Shown here: positions 5,934 to 10,182 of the stretch, in pieces
Numbering within the stretch: the stretch's first letter is position 1
Layout: each line of letters begins with the position of its first letter
NCBI GenBank assembly: GCA_002306375.1
Contig: DBRU01000034.1
Span: forward strand, 1-10,182
DNA from: Faecalibacterium sp. UBA1360
Lineage (GTDB): Bacteria > Bacillota > Clostridia > Oscillospirales > Ruminococcaceae
Reading direction: 5' to 3'
Length of the DNA: 10,182 nucleotides
Position numbers and translations under genes: made by a program
Notes under the pieces: model-generated
The model's input: only the letters and a program-made list of their open reading frames with translations
Database searches by the model: none
Told to the model about the DNA's origin: nothing

Positions 5934-6557
5934 ATGTTGGCTTCGTACCATACCGTTTTGCGCCGGCGGACCGCGGCCCTGCGCCGCCGCGCGCTGGAAG
6001 CGGGCTGTGCCTTGGGCCTGGCCCTGACTGTCTGCCTGTGTGCCGCTGCCGAACACACCCGCTCCGTGGAAGCCCGGGTCTGCGCGGACACGCTGCGCCT
6101 GCACATTCTGGCGAACAGCGACACCGTGGAGGACCAGCTCCTCAAACTGGAAGTGCGGGACGCCATGCTGGGCGCCGTGGCCGAGCTCACGGCCAACGCG
6201 CCCGACAAGGCCGCCGCCGTGGCCGCCGTGCGCCAGGCCCTGCCCCGGCTGACAGCCGAAGCAAAGGCGGCGTCCCGGGGGCAAAACGTTTGCGTGCGGC
6301 TGGAGGAAGCCGATTTCCCGGCCCGGGATTACGGCACCTTCCGCCTGCCGGCGGGGCGGTACACGGCTTTGCGGGTGGAACTGGGCGAGGCCCGGGGCCA
6401 CAACTGGTTCTGTGTGCTGTACCCGGCGCTGTGCGTGGGGTCCTGCGGCGCGCGATACGACGATGCGGCCGAAAATGCCCTCGTGTTTGGCGGGTATGAG
6501 GTCCGCTTCGCCCTGCTGGACACCGCCCGCGCCCTGGCCTCGTCCTTCTGTTCCTGA
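5934..6557 (+). CDS. spoIIR: Stage II sporulation protein R
   Basis: SpoIIR is the forespore-made signal that crosses into the space between forespore and mother cell and triggers SpoIIGA to process pro-SigE, starting mother-cell gene expression. The 207-residue length is normal. An arginine-rich N-terminus (10-19) precedes a single hydrophobic segment (about 21-39), a signal peptide or anchor. The family signature follows: LRLHILANSDTVEDQ (54-68) with KLEVRDAML (71-79), then DFPARDYGTFRLPAGRYTAL (127-146) and GHNWFCVLYPALC (155-167). Nothing essential appears to be missing. The start is fixed by AAAGGAG 9 nt upstream of ATG 5934. The gene has its own forespore-type promoter candidate and a start-site hairpin. 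It identifies the source as a spore former or descendant of one. Confidence 0.95.
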   Translation: MLASYHTVLRRRTAALRRRALEAGCALGLALTVCLCAAAEHTRSVEARVCADTLRLHILANSDTVEDQLLKLEVRDAMLGAVAELTANAPDKAAAVAAVRQALPRLTAEAKAASRGQNVCVRLEEADFPARDYGTFRLPAGRYTALRVELGEARGHNWFCVLYPALCVGSCGARYDDAAENALVFGGYEVRFALLDTARALASSFCS

Positions 6558-6569
6558 TCCATCCTCATT

Positions 6570-6594
6570 GCCGGCGGTCCCGGCGTCACTGTTT
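6570..6594 (+). other. Short GC hairpin in the spoIIR-addB gap
   Basis: GCCGG (6570-6574) pairs with CCGGC (6580-6584) around a 5-nt loop. TTTT comes only at 6592-6595, seven nucleotides after the stem, so this is a poor intrinsic terminator. The 57-bp gap holds no recognisable promoter either, leaving read-through from spoIIR into addB possible. Confidence 0.3.
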
Positions 6595-6614
6595 TAGCGA
6601 AAGGCGGCTCACCC

Positions 6615-9600
6615 ATGCTCACCTTACTTCTCGGCGCCTCCGGCAGCGGCAAATCCACCTGTCTGCGCGAGCGGATCAAGGCCCGCGCCCTGGCCGGGCA
6701 GCACAGCGTGCTCATCGTGCCCGAACAGTTCACCTCCTCCACCGAGGCCGCGCTGTATCACACGCTGGGGGACACGTTGTCCGGCTATGTGGAAAGCTAT
6801 TCCTTCACCTCGTTGGCCGAAACATTGCTGCGCCGCTACGGCGGGGCTGCGGTGCCCACCCTGACCGAGGCCGGGCGGGCGGTGCTGGTGCGCCGGGCGC
6901 TGGACACGCTGCTGGACCGGGTGGTGTATTACAGCCGCCAGCGGCGCAGCGCGGCCTTTTGCCAGAAAGCCGCCCAGACCATCGACGAGCTCAAAAGCGC
7001 GGGCATCACCCCCGACGCCCTGGCGGCCTACGCCCGCGCGCCGGGGGCGGACGCCGACAAGCTGGGGGAACTGGCCCTGATCTATGAGACCTACGAAGGC
7101 CTTTTGGCCCAGACGGCCATGGACCCCGGCGACCGGCAGGAGCAGGCCGCCCGCCGGCTGCGGGAGGCCGGCGGCGAAGAATTTTTTGCCGGCCGCACCG
7201 TGTACATTGACGAGTTTGATACCTTCAACGCGCCCAAGCGAGCCCTGCTGGAGGCCATGCTGCCCGCCGTGGACCTGGTGGTGAGCCTGTGCTGCGACGA
7301 AGCCCGGGGGCCCGATACCGGGGCCGATGTGTTCAGCGGCGCCCGTCAGGTGGCGGCCGCCCTCAAGAGTATGGCCCAGCGCGGGGGCATCGGCACCTGC
7401 ACCGAATATCTGGACAAGGACCTTCGCCATCAAGACGCCCCGGCTCTGGCCGAGCTGGCCCTGCTGCTGGCCGACCCCGGCTACACGCCCCAGCGCACCG
7501 TGGACCCCGCCGCGCCCGCCGTCCAATGCTATGCCGCCGACACCCGCCAGCAGGAGGCCAAGGCTGTGGCCGCCCAGGTCCGCCGCTGCGCGCGCCGGGG
7601 CATCCCCTACGGCCGCATGGCCGTCATCTGCCGCGACGCCGGCACCTATCTGTCGGCGCTGCGCTACGAGTTCCGGCTGCAGGACATCCCGCTGTTTTGC
7701 GACGAGGCCACCACGCCCGAAAACACCGCGCCGGCCCGGGCCGTGCTGGCCGCGCTGGACCTGGTGCGCTGCGGACCGGGGGGCGGCGCGCTGTTGCAGC
7801 TGCTCAAGACCGGCCTGGTGGACGTGGACGAGGACGCCGCCTGCGCGCTGGAAAATTACGCCTATACCTGGCCGCTGCGCGCCGACGACTGGCGAGCCCC
7901 TTTCGCCCGCAACCCCTCGGGGTATGTGGATACCTGGAGCGAGCAGGACAAGACCGACTTGCAAAATGCCGAGCGCGCCCGCGCCTTTCTGGCCCAGCGG
8001 GCGGACCGCTTTGTCGAAAAAGCCAGGGGCGCGTCGGTGGGCCGCCTGACGCGGCAGGTCTATCTGTTCTTGCAGGCGCTGGGGGCCGAGGACGCCTTGC
8101 AGCGCCTGGCCGAAGACCTGCGCGCCCGGGGCCGCCTGCCCGACGCCGACGAGGCATTGCGGGAGTGGAACACGGTCACCGGCCTGCTGGACGAGCTGGT
8201 GCGCCTGGCCGGGGCGGATTCCACCCTGACCCCGGCGGAGTACGCCGACCTGTTCGGCCTGCTTTTGCGCACCACCGACATGGGCCACATCCCCCAAAGC
8301 CTGGACAGCGTGATCTTTACCACGGCGGGCCGTATGCGCCTGCCCGAGACCGACGTCTGCTTCGTGATGGGCCTGGCCGAAGGCGAGTTCCCCCAGACCC
8401 CCGGGGATCAGGGCCTGCTGACCCATGCCGACCGGGATGCCCTCATGGCCCAGGGGGCCGAACTGCCCGACTGCTTTGAAAACCGCGTCATCCGCGAACA
8501 GGTCTGCTTTTACAAGGCTCTGACCGCCGCCGGGCGTCAGCTGTGGCTGTCCTGGCCCGGGGGTGCGGCGGGCTTGCCGGTCACGGCGGCGCTGGCCCCG
8601 GCGCTGGACCTGCTGGCCGTGCCCTTTGCCACGCCCGACCTGGCCGATCTGGGCGCCACCCCCGCCGCCGCCCTGGACCTGCTGGGCGGAGTCTGGCAGG
8701 AGGACACCCCCCAGCGCGCCGCCGTGCTGGCCGCGCTGGAATCCGTCGAGGACACCCCCAACGCCGCCCCCGGCTTTGCCGCGGTGCGCCGGGCCGCCCG
8801 GCGGGGGGACGCTGCGGTGGGGGACACCGAAGCCCTGGAACGCCTTCTGGGACGACATTTGCCCGTCAGCCCCACCCGGTTCGAGCGGTACGCTCTTTGC
8901 CCCTTCGGCTATTTCATGCAGTATGTGCTGCGGGCCAGACCCCGTCAGAAAGCCGAACTGGCCCCCAACATCAGCGGTACGCTGACCCATTGGGTGCTGG
9001 AACAGGCCCTGAGCCGCCGGCAGGACTTCAAGGACCTGACCCCCGACGAGCTGGAGACCCTGGTCCGGGACCTGGTGGCCGAATACACCGCCGCCAACCT
9101 GCCCGGTATCAGCGTGCGCATGGAGTATCTTCTGCGCCGCATTTCCCGCAACCTGGTGGGGCTGCTGGGCTTTATCCAGCGGGATATGCGCCAGTCCGGG
9201 TTCACCCCGGTGGCCTTTGAGCTGCGCATCGACGACCGCCCCGACCCCGAACACCCCGACGCTCCTCTTGTGCCGCCGGTGGAACTCACCGACGCCGCCG
9301 GCCACACCGTGCGGGTGGTGGGCACCGTGGACCGGGTGGACGTCATGCGCCTGGGGGACAAGACCTGGCTGCGGGTGGTGGACTACAAGACCGGCAGCAA
9401 AAAGTTCGATCTGCGGGAAGTGTGGCACGGGCTGGACTGCCAGATGCTTTTGTACCTGTTCACGCTGGAACGCAACGGCGGCGCGCTGTTCCCCGGGGCC
9501 AGCGCCGCCGGCATCGAATACCTGATCGCCGACCCGGCCCCCGCCACCGAGCCCCGCCCCGAAACCGACGGGGATGCCGCCCCCCAGCCGCCCACCTACC

Positions 9601-9968
9601 CGCTGGAAGGTCTTTTGCTGGACGACGAGAGCATCTACCGCGCCATGGACACCCGGGGCACCGGCGAATTCGTGCCCCTGACCTTCAGCGCCAAGACCGG
9701 CCAGGTCATCGCCCAGTCCCGGCGTCGCCTGGCCTCGGCGGACAAGCTGGGGCGCATCCGGGACCATCTGGACGGTCTGCTCACCCGCATGGCCGACGAC
9801 CTGTATGCCGGGCGCATCCCTGCACAGCCGCTGGTACCCGGCAGAGGAAAAAGCCCCTGCCGTTACTGCGACTACCGGGCCGTGTGCCGCCATGCCGACG
9901 GCGAAAACGAGCGCCCCCTGGCCGCCGCCGACGACCCCTTCGACGATCGATCTGACCCATCTTTGTAA
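6615..9968 (+). CDS. addB: ATP-dependent helicase/nuclease subunit B (AddB)
   Basis: AddB pairs with AddA to form the Bacillota counterpart of RecBCD, which resects double-strand breaks, responds to Chi and prepares 3' ends for RecA. The 1117-residue length is normal. The N-terminal Walker A GASGSGKST (7-15, Lys13) is intact. The central inactivated-helicase region, which recognises Chi in relatives, spans most of the protein. The C-terminal RecB-type nuclease has His792 (GTLTHWVLE), Asp906/Asp909 (DRVD), and Asp923 with Lys925 (DYKTG). Four cysteines (762, 1082, 1085, 1091) have the CX2CX5C spacing of the AddB 4Fe-4S cluster that staples the nuclease domain. Every visible active-site element is present, so the protein should be functional. 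ATG 6615 follows GAAAGG near 6599-6604. The gene begins 57 bp after spoIIR and is followed 17 bp later by addA, the standard addBA order. Confidence 0.97.
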   Translation: MLTLLLGASGSGKSTCLRERIKARALAGQHSVLIVPEQFTSSTEAALYHTLGDTLSGYVESYSFTSLAETLLRRYGGAAVPTLTEAGRAVLVRRALDTLLDRVVYYSRQRRSAAFCQKAAQTIDELKSAGITPDALAAYARAPGADADKLGELALIYETYEGLLAQTAMDPGDRQEQAARRLREAGGEEFFAGRTVYIDEFDTFNAPKRALLEAMLPAVDLVVSLCCDEARGPDTGADVFSGARQVAAALKSMAQRGGIGTCTEYLDKDLRHQDAPALAELALLLADPGYTPQRTVDPAAPAVQCYAADTRQQEAKAVAAQVRRCARRGIPYGRMAVICRDAGTYLSALRYEFRLQDIPLFCDEATTPENTAPARAVLAALDLVRCGPGGGALLQLLKTGLVDVDEDAACALENYAYTWPLRADDWRAPFARNPSGYVDTWSEQDKTDLQNAERARAFLAQRADRFVEKARGASVGRLTRQVYLFLQALGAEDALQRLAEDLRARGRLPDADEALREWNTVTGLLDELVRLAGADSTLTPAEYADLFGLLLRTTDMGHIPQSLDSVIFTTAGRMRLPETDVCFVMGLAEGEFPQTPGDQGLLTHADRDALMAQGAELPDCFENRVIREQVCFYKALTAAGRQLWLSWPGGAAGLPVTAALAPALDLLAVPFATPDLADLGATPAAALDLLGGVWQEDTPQRAAVLAALESVEDTPNAAPGFAAVRRAARRGDAAVGDTEALERLLGRHLPVSPTRFERYALCPFGYFMQYVLRARPRQKAELAPNISGTLTHWVLEQALSRRQDFKDLTPDELETLVRDLVAEYTAANLPGISVRMEYLLRRISRNLVGLLGFIQRDMRQSGFTPVAFELRIDDRPDPEHPDAPLVPPVELTDAAGHTVRVVGTVDRVDVMRLGDKTWLRVVDYKTGSKKFDLREVWHGLDCQMLLYLFTLERNGGALFPGASAAGIEYLIADPAPATEPRPETDGDAAPQPPTYPLEGLLLDDESIYRAMDTRGTGEFVPLTFSAKTGQVIAQSRRRLASADKLGRIRDHLDGLLTRMADDLYAGRIPAQPLVPGRGKSPCRYCDYRAVCRHADGENERPLAAADDPFDDRSDPSL

Positions 9969-9985
9969 AAGCGCAGGTGCTTGCC

Positions 9986-10182
9986 ATGTCACAACCCGCC
10001 ATCCGTTTTACCCCCGCCCAGGCCGCGGCCATCACGGCCCGGGGCGGCAGCCTGCTTGTCAGCGCGGCCGCCGGTTCGGGCAAGACCCGCGTTCTGGTGG
10101 AGCGCGCGGTAGGCCTCATCACCGACCCCGACCACCCGGTGGAGGCCGACAGCCTGCTCATCATGACCTTTACCAACGCGGC
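9986..10182 (+). CDS. addA: ATP-dependent helicase/nuclease subunit A (AddA), N-terminal fragment
   Basis: Only the first 65 codons plus two bases are in the window; the gene runs off the right edge. It is the UvrD-like superfamily 1 helicase and nuclease partner of AddB. FTPAQAAAI (8-16) is the Q-motif region, VSAAAGSGKTRVL (25-37, Lys33) the Walker A motif, and MTFTNA (60-65) motif Ia. These fit the start of AddA closely. ATG 9986 lies 17 bp after the addB stop, with a weak Shine-Dalgarno (CAGGTG, 9974-9979), so co-transcription with addB is expected. Confidence 0.95.
   Translation, partial: MSQPAIRFTPAQAAAITARGGSLLVSAAAGSGKTRVLVERAVGLITDPDHPVEADSLLIMTFTNA

Noticed and set aside
6624..9992. 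A 1122-codon open frame on the minus strand across addB
   Set aside because: Its translation is low-complexity Gly/Gln/His/Ala-rich with no family motif, and it mirrors addB codon positions. In GC-rich genes the reverse complements of stop codons are rare, so long antisense frames are expected. addB itself has all its catalytic and cluster motifs.

Overview
The window is GC-rich, tightly packed bacterial DNA with every convincing gene on the plus strand. A stage II sporulation protein R gene (spoIIR), an AddB/AddA helicase-nuclease pair, an Lrp-aminotransferase pair, and A/G-rich Shine-Dalgarno sites with near-consensus TATAAT boxes all point to an endospore-forming (or spore-former-derived) member of the Bacillota, class Clostridia. 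High GC and the gene set fit the Oscillospiraceae/Ruminococcaceae. This placement is inference from gene content; there is no rRNA or other phylogenetic marker here.

Layout. (1) 38-741: a clear SigA-type promoter and a LexA/CI-like self-cleaving repressor (XRE helix-turn-helix plus S24 peptidase). (2) 742-971: a 230-bp gene-free stretch rich in competing inverted repeats and ending in an intrinsic-terminator-like hairpin, which looks like a regulatory leader. (3) 972-3085: a radical SAM protein with a C-terminal helix-hairpin-helix, overlapping a DUF4130-type protein by 22 bp. This pair is a conserved but functionally unproven DNA repair/modification module. (4) 3117-5785: an extended -10 promoter, then an Lrp/AsnC regulator translationally coupled to a class I aminotransferase, then ispE of the MEP isoprenoid pathway. 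(5) 5786-6557: a 148-bp gap with a small terminator, a forespore-type (SigF-like) promoter candidate and a perfect 11-bp hairpin that buries the spoIIR ribosome binding site, followed by spoIIR. (6) 6615-end: addB, complete with Walker A, nuclease and Fe-S cysteine motifs, followed by the first 65 codons of addA, cut by the window edge.

Three units concern DNA: the damage-type repressor, the radical SAM/DUF4130 pair, and AddBA double-strand break repair. They flank amino-acid/isoprenoid metabolism and a sporulation signal gene. The two most interesting non-coding signals are the spoIIR start-site hairpin with a promoter inside it, which could be a lock against vegetative expression, and the riboswitch-like leader in front of the radical SAM gene. 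No mobile element, CRISPR array, tRNA or rRNA was seen.
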